Part shown: positions 25,982-36,810 of the stretch, in pieces
Numbering within the stretch: position 1 is the first letter of the stretch
Layout of the letters: the number at the start of each line of letters is the position of its first letter
The notes under the pieces: model-generated
The model's database searches: none
Seen by the model: the letters and a program-made list of their open reading frames with translations, nothing else
Told to the model about the DNA's origin: nothing
Assembly: GCA_947488605.1 (NCBI GenBank)
Contig: CANKZJ010000005.1
Span: forward strand, 124,001-188,000
Origin: an uncultured Paracoccaceae bacterium
GTDB taxonomy: Bacteria > Pseudomonadota > Alphaproteobacteria > Rhodobacterales > Rhodobacteraceae
Reading direction: 5' to 3'
Length of the DNA stretch: 64,000 nucleotides
Position numbers and translations under genes: made by a program

Positions 25982-26248
25982 GGTGTCGCAGAGGCAAATC
26001 CCCATCAATCGACTACGCAAAAAACAGAAATAGCAGTCCCATTAACGCTCGTTCGTCCAAAACTTTGGTGGTTTGCGAATGCCATAAGCACAAGTTTGAT
26101 AACAGATAATATATTAATTTAGTCTAATTATATCAATAAGGGACATACCCAATAATAAGCGCTGACATATTCATGGGCCACTGCATGCGTCTTGTCTTTA
26201 TGGTCGCGCGCTAAGAAACGCACCACCGGACGGCGAAAAGGAAACATC
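25982..26248. other. AT-rich intergenic region
   Basis: This 267-bp stretch becomes strongly AT-rich around 26095-26145 (aacagataatatattaat and following). No gene, hairpin or clear operator was found; it probably holds the promoter of the membrane-anchored unknown at 26249. Confidence 0.5.
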
Positions 26249-26953
26249 ATGATCATACGCGGTATCTTGGCGATCGCTGTAACAGCGGCGATTGCTTTCT
26301 TGCTGGCGGGCATGTTCCTTTATCCATCAAACGATGCGGACACGCCTGACAGAACGGCAACGGCTTCGCGCGTCGATCAAGACCTGCCGGCTTCATTGGA
26401 AAACTCGGCACCTTTGCAGCAATATGATTTTCCGGAGTACGGATTTTCCGTGATGGCGCCTGAGGATTGGCGTGTGATGGATGACCAAGAGTTACGCAAT
26501 ATCATCGAGGAAGATGGCGATGAGTTTAATGCGGATGAAATGATCATCGGTCTCACGCCTGCACAGCCAGGAGGTGCAGAAAATGCCGTTGTCCAGATTA
26601 TGACGATGCAAGAACCGATGGATGATATGGCCCTTTCCGCACTTAACACGATGTCCTTGGTCTTTTCGGGTGCCGATTGGTTCCGATTGGGGAGTTGGAC
26701 TGGCAAAGAATGGACGCGGGTCACGACATCACCCTTTGCGCATGACGTTGGTGGATACGCTGCAGCGACGATGGGCATGCATGTGAAGCAACAAACCCAA
26801 GACAATGGGTCCAACGAATATGAGATGCTTTTGACAATGATCGAATTGCCACGAGAAGCGATCAGTTTGGGAACTGTCTTGTTGGACGATGCATTCCGCA
26901 ACGCGGAAGCCAAGCAAATCATCGACTCATTTACGGTGACATTAAACGACTGA
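26249..26953 (+). CDS. Membrane-anchored protein of unknown function
   Basis: The 234-residue product has one N-terminal membrane anchor or uncleaved signal (IIRGILAIAVTAAIAFLLAGMFLY), then an extracytoplasmic domain. The opening of that domain, DFPEYGFSVMAPEDWRVMDDQEL, resembles the start of PsbP-like or DUF1795-like domains (YGFSV-x-APEDW), and it ends with AEAKQIIDSFTV as those domains often do. I do not recognise a specific family. ATG 26249 has AAAAGGA upstream and is preferred to the start at 26192. It stands alone between the sugar-acid cluster and the efflux operon. Confidence 0.75.
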   Translation: MIIRGILAIAVTAAIAFLLAGMFLYPSNDADTPDRTATASRVDQDLPASLENSAPLQQYDFPEYGFSVMAPEDWRVMDDQELRNIIEEDGDEFNADEMIIGLTPAQPGGAENAVVQIMTMQEPMDDMALSALNTMSLVFSGADWFRLGSWTGKEWTRVTTSPFAHDVGGYAAATMGMHVKQQTQDNGSNEYEMLLTMIELPREAISLGTVLLDDAFRNAEAKQIIDSFTVTLND

Positions 26954-27207
26954 TAGTTTGATCGATGTAGGCCATCCAGTTACCGGATCAATTCTGCTAA
27001 TTTCTTGAATTCCGGCTGATTTTTGGCAAATTCGCAACCGCATCCCGGTCCGCTGGCGTGAAACGCGCACCCTGCTCAATGTTGGAAATTGCAAGAATTA
27101 GACCAACTTTGTCTAGTAACCCTGACACGACAGGCATACTTACCCGTTGAAAGACGCGGGTTTGGCGCATCGTGGCCCATCCGCTGATGGTTGCGAAGGA
27201 CTGTCCG

Positions 27208-28353
27208 ATGACACAAGACCAAGACCCTGATTTGACTGGCAAGCTCACGTTCGATGGCGACAAAGGTGCTGGGCGCTCGAAATGGATTGCGGGCCTTTTG
27301 GCGCTCCTCTTGATCGGTTGGATGGGCAGCGGTTACATCATTCCCGCCGAAGCATCCGAAGATGAGGTCGCAGAAGAAAAACAGTCCGGTGCGGTTGTGG
27401 TGGCGGTGATGCCCTCGCAAGCACAGGACGTGCAGTTAGTTCTGCGTGCCGAGGGGCAGTCTGAGCCTGATCGCGCGACCGGCATTCAGGCCGAAGCGTC
27501 TGGCCAGGTAGTATCTGTCTTGGTTGCACGCGGTGATCTTGTCGCGGCAGGCCAGGAAATCGGTCGCCTTGATGCTACGACACTAGAAGCACAAGTCTTG
27601 CAGGCAAAAACCCAGCAGGAACAGGCGACGCGTGACCTTAATAATGCGATTGCCTTGCAAAATCGCGGTGTCGCGACCGAAGATCGCGTGAGCCAAGCCC
27701 GGGCTGCCAAAGCGGCCGCCGATGCCGCCATTACATCGGCGCAAGAGCAGCTTGAGAATACGATTATCGGTGCGCCTTTTGCGGGGCGGTTGAATGATTT
27801 GACATTGGACGAAGGCGAATTTGTCGACGCTGGGGATGTGGTCGCCGAGGTTCTCGACAATGATCCGCTGACTGTCGTCATTCAGGTGCCGCAACAAGCA
27901 CTGTCACGGATCACGACCGATCAATATGCTGACGTGCAGTTCATTACCGGAGAACAACACACCGGAGTTGTGAAATTCATAGGTGGCAATGCGGATCAAC
28001 AGACCCGAACGTTCCGCGTCGAGATCTCTGTCGATAATCCCGAAAGCGTCATGCCAGCGGGTCTGAGCGCACGCGTCACATTGCCGACCGGTAATGCACG
28101 CGGTCACTTTATTTCGCCGGCAATTCTGTCGCTAGGGACCAACGGTGATTTGGGTATCAAAACCGTGAATGATGACAACACTGTTGCATTTGCACCAGTA
28201 TCAATTGTCCGCGCGCAAACGGATGGCATATGGGTCACTGGACTGCCTGAAAAGGCCAGCATCATCACGGTGGGGCAAGGGTTCGTGAATGCGGGTGATA
28301 TCGTTGATCCGCGCGTTGTCGAGCCAGAGCAAGTCGCGGATGTGTCACAATGA
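27208..28353 (+). CDS. RND efflux periplasmic adaptor (membrane fusion) protein
   Basis: The 381-residue protein has one N-terminal membrane helix (WIAGLLALLLIGWMGSGYI, about residues 30-48), then a lipoyl-like half (ASGQVVSVLVARGDLVAAGQEIGRLD), a coiled-coil hairpin (about residues 130-190, rich in Q, A and E), the second lipoyl half (IIGAPFAGRLNDLTLDEGEFVDAGDVV) and a beta-barrel domain. It would link the inner-membrane RND pump to an outer-membrane channel. ATG 27208 has GAAGGA upstream. Its TGA overlaps the start of the pump gene. No tolC-like gene follows, so a shared outer-membrane factor elsewhere is needed. Confidence 0.93.
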   Translation: MTQDQDPDLTGKLTFDGDKGAGRSKWIAGLLALLLIGWMGSGYIIPAEASEDEVAEEKQSGAVVVAVMPSQAQDVQLVLRAEGQSEPDRATGIQAEASGQVVSVLVARGDLVAAGQEIGRLDATTLEAQVLQAKTQQEQATRDLNNAIALQNRGVATEDRVSQARAAKAAADAAITSAQEQLENTIIGAPFAGRLNDLTLDEGEFVDAGDVVAEVLDNDPLTVVIQVPQQALSRITTDQYADVQFITGEQHTGVVKFIGGNADQQTRTFRVEISVDNPESVMPAGLSARVTLPTGNARGHFISPAILSLGTNGDLGIKTVNDDNTVAFAPVSIVRAQTDGIWVTGLPEKASIITVGQGFVNAGDIVDPRVVEPEQVADVSQ

Positions 28354-31300
28354 ACGCGCTGATCGACGCCGCATTCAACCGCAGCAAAGTTGTCCAGCTT
28401 ATGCTCGTTTTCTTGCTGATGATCGGCACGTTGTCCTACATCTCGATCCCAAAAGAGAGTAACCCCGAAATCCCTATTCCTGTTGTCTATGTGTCAGCCT
28501 CTGTTGATGGGATATCGCCGCAGGATTCAGAAGATGTGTTGCTAGGCCCGCTTGAGACCGAGTTCGCTTCGTTGACCGGTTTGAAAACGATGACGGCGAC
28601 TGCAAGTGAAGGGCGCGGCAGTGTTCAGCTTGATTTCGAACCGGGCTTTGACTCCGATGAAGCCTTGGACAAAGTTCGCGAAGGGGCGGACAAGGTTGAA
28701 AATGATCTGCCCTCGGATGCCACGGTTGTCGTCACGGAAATCAACACCGCACTCTTCCCGATCCTGACGGTCATTCTGTCTGGTCCAGTGCCAGAGAGGA
28801 CGCTGAACGGTCTTGCCGAAAGCCTCCAAGATGACATCGAAGCGCTGAGTGGCGTTCTTGAGGTGGATGTAGGCGGTAAGCGCACTGAACTCCTTGAGGT
28901 TCTGATCGATCCGACCGTCTTTGAAACGTATAATATTACCTTCGACGAACTGATCTCTTCGATCACCAACAATAACCAGCTTATCGCAGCAGGCGCGATT
29001 GAGAGCGAAGCAGGGCGGTTGGTCCTGAAGGTCCCCGGTCTGATTGAGAACCTCGAAGACGTGATGGATCTGCCGGTTCTGGTGCGTGGACAAACAGTTG
29101 TGACCTTCGCGGATGTCGCCACGATCCGCCGGACATTCGAAGACCCAACGGGTTTTGCCCGGATTGATGGCCAGCCAGCTCTTGCCTTGGAAATCAAGAA
29201 ACGCGTCGGTGCAAATATCATCGAGACCGTGGAAGAAGTGCGCGCTGTTGTTGAAACCGCACAAGCGGCATGGCCTGAAAGCGTGCAAGTCCGCTACACG
29301 CTGGATGAAAGCGAAACTGTCAAAACGATGCTTTCTGATCTTGAGGCAAATGTCATTGCGGCCATCATCTTGGTGATGATCGTTGTTGTGTATGCTTTGG
29401 GTCTTCGGTCGTCCTTGCTTGTTGGTCTTGCAATACCCGGTGCATTTTTGACAGGCGTCGCAGCGCTTTATTTCCTTGGCTATACGATGAATATCGTCGT
29501 CCTGTTCTCGCTTATCCTTGTTGTTGGGATGCTGGTGGATGGAGCAATCGTGACCGTGGAATTGGCGGACCGCTATTTGCACGAAGGCCAGCCACCTAAA
29601 GAGGCCTACGCGCGTGCGGCCAAACGTATGGCTTGGCCGATCATCGCATCCACGGCCACAACGCTTTGCGTATTTTTCCCGCTTCTGTTCTGGACAGGTG
29701 TTGTTGGCGAATTCATGAAGTTCCTACCGATTACGGTGATTTTCACGCTGGCGGCTTCGCTGTTCATGGCGCTGGTGTTTATTCCCGTCGTCGGTGGTTT
29801 GATCGGAAAACGACAAGCCCAAACGTCGAAGGCGAAAGCACAGCTTTATGCTGCGGAACATGGTGATCCGCGCAACATGACAGGGTTCATGGGCGGTTAT
29901 GTGCGCGTCTTGGAGTGGTCAATTCTGCGGCCTTGGACGACACTTAGCTTCGCTGTGATGGCCTTGGTGGCGTCTTTTGTGGCCTATGGAAGCCTTGGCA
30001 ATGGTTTAACCTTTTTTCCTGAGGTCGAACCTGAATATGCGCAGGTCGAAGTGCGGGCGAAAGACAACTTTTCGGTCTTTGAGCAAGACGCTTTGGTCCG
30101 CGCAGTTGAGCGGCGTTTGAGCAATTATGATGAAATCGCGAGCATTTACGCGCGATCAGGTGGGTCCAGCGATAGTGGCGATGTCATCGGCGCGATCCAG
30201 CTTGAATTGGCCGAGTGGGATACACGCCGCCCTGTCGCTTTGATCGCAGAGGATATTCGCGCTGATATGGCGCAAATCCCGGGCATCGATGTCCAAGTGC
30301 AAACGGATTCCGGCGGACCGGGTGGTGGCAAACCGATCAACCTTGAAGTGGTCGGCAATATAGCGGCAGAGCAAGAGGTCGCAGTTGAACAGATTGTCGC
30401 AGAGATGACGCGCCTGGGCGGGTTCATCGATATGGTCGACACACGTGCGAGCCCCGGTGTGGAATGGCAAATCTCGGTTGATCGATCTGAGGCGGCGCGT
30501 AGCGGTGCGAACGTGGCGTTGCTGGGACAAGCGGTACAGCTGCTGACACGCGGGATTACCGTTGCCGATTACCGGCCCGAGGATGGCGACGGCGAAGTCG
30601 ACATCGTGGTGCGGTTCCCGGCCGGAGACCGCACGCTGGCGGAATTGGAAGCTTTGCGCGTGCCAACAAGTGCCGGTCTTGTGCCAATTTCGAACTTTGT
30701 CTCATTCAATCCAGCACCCCGCAGCGGCACGATCACGCGGATTGACCAAGAACGGGTCATCACAATTTCCGCTGATGTCGCGCCCGGCATGCTGGCGAAT
30801 GACCAAACGATTGCGTTGCAAAGTGCAATAGAAAACCTTGATCTGCCCGCCAGTGTTCGCGTGGAATTTGGCGGTGAAGCCGAAGATCAGGCGGAATCTA
30901 TGGCCTTCTTGATTGGTGCTTTTTTGTCTGCCATCGGTTTGATGTTCGTGATCCTACTGACGCAGTTCAACAGCTTCTGGCAGGCGTTTATCGTGATGTC
31001 AGCGATTGTATTTTCGGTTGCAGGTGTTCTGCTGGGGCTGATGGTAACAGGTCGCCCCTTTGGTGTGGTTATGGGTGGGATCGGTGTGATCGCTTTGGCG
31101 GGTATCGTGGTCAACAACAACATTGTCTTAATCGATACCTTCAATCAGTTGAAAGCTGACGGGCTGTCTTCATTGGAAGCGGCGCTGCGGACGGGTGCAC
31201 AGCGTCTGCGTCCTGTGGTGCTTACGTCCGTGACGACAGCGCTCGGTTTGATGCCAATGGTAATTGGCCTCAACATCAACTTTTTCACACGCGAGATCGT

Positions 31301-31469
31301 CTATGGCGCCCCATCGACCCAGTGGTGGACGGAGTTATCCAGCGCGATTGCAGGCGGGCTGGTCGTTGCCACTGTGCTTACGTTGTTGGTCACGCCTGCA
31401 ATGTTGATGTTGGGCGAGCGTCGGGCGAAGCGGTTTGAAACCGGGCCGGGGCTCGTTCCAGCGGAGTAA
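28350..31469 (+). CDS. RND-type efflux pump permease
   Basis: The 1039-residue protein is a full-length RND permease of the HAE1/AcrB-like superfamily with twelve membrane helices and two large periplasmic loops (about residues 35-330 and 565-860). The proton-relay motif appears as VGMLVDGAIVTVELADR in TM4, and GGIGVIALAGIVVNNNIVLIDTFN marks TM10. The N-terminus (SKVVQLMLVFLLMIGTLSYISIPKESNPEI) is typical of the group that includes heavy-metal-independent, organic-compound exporters. Substrates cannot be read from sequence. Its stop is 1 bp from the stop of the convergent oxidoreductase gene. Confidence 0.95.
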   Translation: MNALIDAAFNRSKVVQLMLVFLLMIGTLSYISIPKESNPEIPIPVVYVSASVDGISPQDSEDVLLGPLETEFASLTGLKTMTATASEGRGSVQLDFEPGFDSDEALDKVREGADKVENDLPSDATVVVTEINTALFPILTVILSGPVPERTLNGLAESLQDDIEALSGVLEVDVGGKRTELLEVLIDPTVFETYNITFDELISSITNNNQLIAAGAIESEAGRLVLKVPGLIENLEDVMDLPVLVRGQTVVTFADVATIRRTFEDPTGFARIDGQPALALEIKKRVGANIIETVEEVRAVVETAQAAWPESVQVRYTLDESETVKTMLSDLEANVIAAIILVMIVVVYALGLRSSLLVGLAIPGAFLTGVAALYFLGYTMNIVVLFSLILVVGMLVDGAIVTVELADRYLHEGQPPKEAYARAAKRMAWPIIASTATTLCVFFPLLFWTGVVGEFMKFLPITVIFTLAASLFMALVFIPVVGGLIGKRQAQTSKAKAQLYAAEHGDPRNMTGFMGGYVRVLEWSILRPWTTLSFAVMALVASFVAYGSLGNGLTFFPEVEPEYAQVEVRAKDNFSVFEQDALVRAVERRLSNYDEIASIYARSGGSSDSGDVIGAIQLELAEWDTRRPVALIAEDIRADMAQIPGIDVQVQTDSGGPGGGKPINLEVVGNIAAEQEVAVEQIVAEMTRLGGFIDMVDTRASPGVEWQISVDRSEAARSGANVALLGQAVQLLTRGITVADYRPEDGDGEVDIVVRFPAGDRTLAELEALRVPTSAGLVPISNFVSFNPAPRSGTITRIDQERVITISADVAPGMLANDQTIALQSAIENLDLPASVRVEFGGEAEDQAESMAFLIGAFLSAIGLMFVILLTQFNSFWQAFIVMSAIVFSVAGVLLGLMVTGRPFGVVMGGIGVIALAGIVVNNNIVLIDTFNQLKADGLSSLEAALRTGAQRLRPVVLTSVTTALGLMPMVIGLNINFFTREIVYGAPSTQWWTELSSAIAGGLVVATVLTLLVTPAMLMLGERRAKRFETGPGLVPAE

Positions 31470-31470
31470 G

Positions 31471-32520
31471 CTAGCCTGTCAGGATTTGTGCCGCGGCGTG
31501 TTCAGAGGCCGCGAGCGCACCTTCAATCAACCCGCCATTGTCAGGTGCCATTTCAGTGACAGCAAACATCAGCTTGCCTTGCCAGATGTCACGTACGGCA
31601 GACGGCATCATGTAAGGTGGGTGTCCGGGTGGCGGCGTCGCGTCGGCTTTTGTTGCAGTCAGTTGTGTTCGCGACCCGTCTTCTAGCTTTGTTGCGATTG
31701 GCCTGCGCGCTGCGGGTCCAAAGAGGCCAGCGAGTTGGTCAATCATTGCCGGCACTAACGCGTCGCCAGCCTGCACGCGCGCATCAGCGGGCAACCCCAC
31801 AAAGCCAAAGAGTGCGCCATAGCTTCCATCCTCGGGACTTGCATCGTGGATCTCCGCCATTGGCCCCCGTCTGCTGCTGGCATCACCTGATAGCTTATCA
31901 TCGCGCCAGAATGGTGTGGGGTAGACCGCGACGAATTTGGCATGTGCGCCCATCCATGTCGGGATCGCTTGCATCGCAGACAGCGCGTTTTTCGACAGCG
32001 CGGGGGTAAAGCTGATGTCTGTAATCAAGCGGGGCGGTAAGCAAAGCACGATCCGGTCTGCTGTGATCGTTTGACCATCAGCAAGCGTGGCTTTGGGAGT
32101 GTCCTCGATAGATATGGCGGCATTGCCGGTGTGAACTCTCGCGGTGTCGAGCCGTGCAGCCAGTGCATCCGTCAAAGCGCTTGATCCACCTGCGATGCGC
32201 AGTGAACCGGCCATCGACATGAACCCAGCGTTGCGCGCAACTTCACCGGTGTGGTGTTCATACAGTTGGTCGCCCACACTCCATTGTTCAAACAAATGCA
32301 GGTTCAGGTCAGACACGAGTTGCGCCACGCGGTCCTGGCCGTCCCAGACCCATGACGGGCCTAGATCAAATTTTGCGCTGTCGACATCAAGTGATTTGAT
32401 CCGACCTCCGAGCCGCATGCGCGCCTCGACTAGCTGATAGTCGTGCCCTGCCTGCGCTAGCCGGTATGCAAGTGACAGGCCGGACAAGCCGCCGCCAATG
32501 ATCAATGTTTGGGTGTGCAT
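31471..32520 (-). CDS. FAD-dependent amine oxidase-type oxidoreductase
   Basis: The 349-residue flavoprotein has the dinucleotide motif TLIIGGGLSGLSLAYRLAQAGHDYQLVEARMRLGGRIKS and the family C-terminal part (MFAVTEMAPDNGGLIEGALAASEHAAAQIL) that completes the FAD site, as in protoporphyrinogen oxidase/monoamine oxidase relatives. It is shorter than typical monoamine oxidases (430-500 residues), so the substrate domain is reduced. The two amine oxidases at 53.8 and 61.2 kb are distinct and longer. Its downstream neighbour is the convergent RND gene; upstream lies katG behind a terminator-like hairpin. Confidence 0.85.
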   Translation of the reverse strand: MHTQTLIIGGGLSGLSLAYRLAQAGHDYQLVEARMRLGGRIKSLDVDSAKFDLGPSWVWDGQDRVAQLVSDLNLHLFEQWSVGDQLYEHHTGEVARNAGFMSMAGSLRIAGGSSALTDALAARLDTARVHTGNAAISIEDTPKATLADGQTITADRIVLCLPPRLITDISFTPALSKNALSAMQAIPTWMGAHAKFVAVYPTPFWRDDKLSGDASSRRGPMAEIHDASPEDGSYGALFGFVGLPADARVQAGDALVPAMIDQLAGLFGPAARRPIATKLEDGSRTQLTATKADATPPPGHPPYMMPSAVRDIWQGKLMFAVTEMAPDNGGLIEGALAASEHAAAQILTG

Positions 32521-32561
32521 GTGGCGACCGATCGTGTTGGGTTCAGTCCGCCATAAAGGAT

Positions 32562-32588
32562 GGGCGCAGCCAAGGGTAGGCCGCGCCC
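32562..32588 (-). terminator. Hairpin after katG
   Basis: On the minus strand a 10-bp stem (GGGCGCGGCC and GGCTGCGCCC, one mismatch) encloses a 7-base loop, 8 bp after the katG stop, followed by TCCTTTAT. It fits a terminator for katG that separates it from the flavin oxidoreductase gene. Confidence 0.65.
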
Positions 32589-32595
32589 AAGTGTT

Positions 32596-34878
<2,283 letters not shown>

Positions 34879-34921
34879 GCATGGTCTCATCATTGGTTTA
34901 AGTTGCATTTTTTGATGGGTA

Positions 34922-34940
34922 TCATAATTTCAAATTATGA
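34922..34940. promoter_or_regulatory. Perfect 9-bp inverted repeat overlapping the oxyR start
   Basis: TCATAATTT and AAATTATGA flank a single C at 34931. The core contains T-N11-A (TAATTTCAAATTA), the LysR-type box, and the right arm includes the ATG of oxyR (34937). This is the position expected for negative autoregulation by OxyR (inference). Its centre is 59 bp from the centre of the katG-side palindrome. Confidence 0.55.
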
Positions 34941-35836
34941 AGAATCTTACGCTGAAGCAGTTACGTTATTTCGAAGCATTGGCGCGTCATGGTCATTTCG
35001 GCCGCGCAGCGGATGCCTGTGCAATATCGCAACCTGCCTTGTCTGTGCAAATTAAGGAGTTGGAACAGAGCCTTGGTACGCCGTTGTTTGAACGCGGGCC
35101 GCGGCATGTGCGTCTGACGGCTTTCGGTGAAGACTGGGCCTTGCGTGTCCGTGATATTCTGCGCGCTGTTGATGAGCTGGGCGAGATGGCGCGTGCTGCA
35201 CAAATCGGATTGGTTGGCCGCCTGCGGATCGGGGTGATTCCGACGATTGCACCCTATTTGCTGCCCGGACTGATTAGCCACCTCGCGCGCGCGCATGCGG
35301 AGTTGGACGTTCATATTCGTGAGACCGTGACCCCGAAGTTGATCGAAGAACTGCGCGACGGTCAGATAGACACGGCGATTGTCGCGTTGCCACTGCTTGA
35401 ACCGGGGTTTGAAGAAGTTGCGCTTTTTGATGAAAGCCTCGTGCTGGTCCGCCCGCAGCAAGATGCGGACCACCCTGTGCCAAGCCCGGATATGCTGCGC
35501 GATATGCGCTTGTTGATGCTGGAGGAAGGGCACTGCTTTCGCGATCAAGCCCTGTCATTTTGTAACCTGCAATCAGCCTCGCCACGCGAAGGGCTGGATG
35601 GCAGTTCATTGTCGACATTGGTGCAGATGGTGGGTGCGGGCATTGGTGTGACCCTCATCCCCGAAATGGCCGTGAAGGTTGAGGTTCGGTCGGCGCCGGT
35701 GTGTGTGGGGCGCTTTGCAGAGCCACAACCCAAACGCACTGTCGGTATGATTTGGCGCAAAACTAATCCGTTGGCGGGGCAGTTACGTCAAATTGCTGAT
35801 ATTGTGCAGCAGGTGGGTGCCGATTTGCCGGGTTAG
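34937..35836 (+). CDS. oxyR: Peroxide-sensing LysR regulator OxyR
   Basis: The 299-residue protein has an N-terminal LysR winged helix (about residues 3-63; TLKQLRYFEALARHGHFGRAADACAISQPALSVQIKELE) and a periplasmic-binding-like sensor domain. The redox pair C200 and C209 in EEGHCFRDQALSFC has the same spacing as C199-C208 of E. coli OxyR, which forms a disulfide on contact with hydrogen peroxide. This and the divergent katG identify it well. Its last bases overlap by 3-4 bp with the end of the convergent LysR gene. Confidence 0.96.
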   Translation: MKNLTLKQLRYFEALARHGHFGRAADACAISQPALSVQIKELEQSLGTPLFERGPRHVRLTAFGEDWALRVRDILRAVDELGEMARAAQIGLVGRLRIGVIPTIAPYLLPGLISHLARAHAELDVHIRETVTPKLIEELRDGQIDTAIVALPLLEPGFEEVALFDESLVLVRPQQDADHPVPSPDMLRDMRLLMLEEGHCFRDQALSFCNLQSASPREGLDGSSLSTLVQMVGAGIGVTLIPEMAVKVEVRSAPVCVGRFAEPQPKRTVGMIWRKTNPLAGQLRQIADIVQQVGADLPG

Positions 35837-36708
35837 TGGTAGCTGTCGAGCAATGTGCCAAGAAGCGGATTTGGGAATTTCCGAGCGGCGGTAACCGCGT
35901 GAAAACTCTCGCTGAGGCCCAGTTGATGTTGTGATTCCACAAGCATGCCCGTTTGCAGTTCGTTTTGGACAGCAATAGGCGGCAGCACCGCCAATCCGAT
36001 ATCTTCGCGTGCAAGTAGCCGCATCAGAGCCATGTCATCCACCTCGGCGGCGATGGTAGGCGTAATGCTGTGCCGGGCGCAAAGCCTGTCAAACCCGGCC
36101 CGCACGGGCGTGTCTTCTGTTGGAACGATCATGGGGTTTTCTCGCAAAAGTGCCGCCAAATTTTTTTCACCTGCTAACCTTTGCGGTGTCCCAACAAGTG
36201 AGACCGTTTGTTCCGAGATCGGCTGTGCTGTGAAGTTCGACATCGCATCATGCGCAGGCACGCGGTTGGTCAAGATCACATCGAGGCTGAGTGTCTCGAG
36301 GCTTTGCAGCAGTTCAACCAAAGTGCCAGACCTCAGGACAAGCTCAACATCGGGCTTGCCCAGCAAAGGACGCAGGAATTCGATCTGGAAGTTCCGCGAC
36401 AGCGTGGCGAGCGCGCCTACGCGCAAAACCTGCCTTGGTCGCCCCTGTTGGCTGAGCGTTCCAAGAAGATCTTTGCCTGCATCAAAAATCGTATCGGCAT
36501 AGTCTAACGTGATCCGCCCGGCTTCTGTCAGATGCAGTTGCCGTCCGCGCCTTTCAAAAAGCGCGTGACCCAAGCGATCCTCTAGTTTTCGGATTTGCAC
36601 AGAGAGCGCGGATTGGGACAAGTTCAACTTGCCCGCCGTCCGCGTCAGATTGCCGTCATGGGCCACGGCCCAGAAATAGCGCAGGTGGTTGTAATTCATA
36701 TCTGCCAT
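35833..36708 (-). CDS. LysR-family regulator divergent from dabBA (NhaR-like)
   Basis: The 291-residue LysR regulator has an N-terminal helix-turn-helix (NYNHLRYFWAVAHDGNLTRTAGKLNLSQSALSVQIRKLEDRLGHALF) of the NhaR-like subgroup and a substrate-binding effector domain. It is divergent from the DAB inorganic-carbon genes, where CbbR/NhaR-like regulators are often found, so it probably controls dabBA in response to carbon or bicarbonate status (inference). ATG 36708 or 36699 is the start; the upstream start at 36744 would put the palindrome at 36714 inside the gene. No clear ribosome site decides between them. Confidence 0.88.
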   Translation of the reverse strand: MADMNYNHLRYFWAVAHDGNLTRTAGKLNLSQSALSVQIRKLEDRLGHALFERRGRQLHLTEAGRITLDYADTIFDAGKDLLGTLSQQGRPRQVLRVGALATLSRNFQIEFLRPLLGKPDVELVLRSGTLVELLQSLETLSLDVILTNRVPAHDAMSNFTAQPISEQTVSLVGTPQRLAGEKNLAALLRENPMIVPTEDTPVRAGFDRLCARHSITPTIAAEVDDMALMRLLAREDIGLAVLPPIAVQNELQTGMLVESQHQLGLSESFHAVTAARKFPNPLLGTLLDSYH

Positions 36709-36713
36709 ACCGT

Positions 36714-36730
36714 TCGTTTTAAGTGAACGA
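36714..36730. promoter_or_regulatory. Inverted repeat TCGTT-N7-AACGA between lysR and dabB
   Basis: TCGTT (36714-36718) and AACGA (36726-36730) flank TTAAGTG directly upstream of the lysR start and 81 bp upstream of dabB. It is a candidate binding site for the LysR protein. The arms are short, so chance is not excluded. Confidence 0.4.
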
Positions 36731-36810
36731 TATGTATCAAACAATGTATTTTTTATCTTGAACGGGTGACGCTATCTCGTTTCAAAGAAATCCATGCGAC
36801 GGAGACCATC

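Noticed and set aside
26997..27263. 88-codon minus-strand frame upstream of the efflux adaptor
   Set aside because: It overlaps the adaptor start and the intergenic region without a ribosome site or family similarity; the 254-bp gap otherwise shows no clear feature.
28542..29582. 346-codon open frame on the minus strand inside the RND permease gene
   Set aside because: The plus-strand frame has full-length RND family motifs; the antisense product has no family features and no ribosome site.
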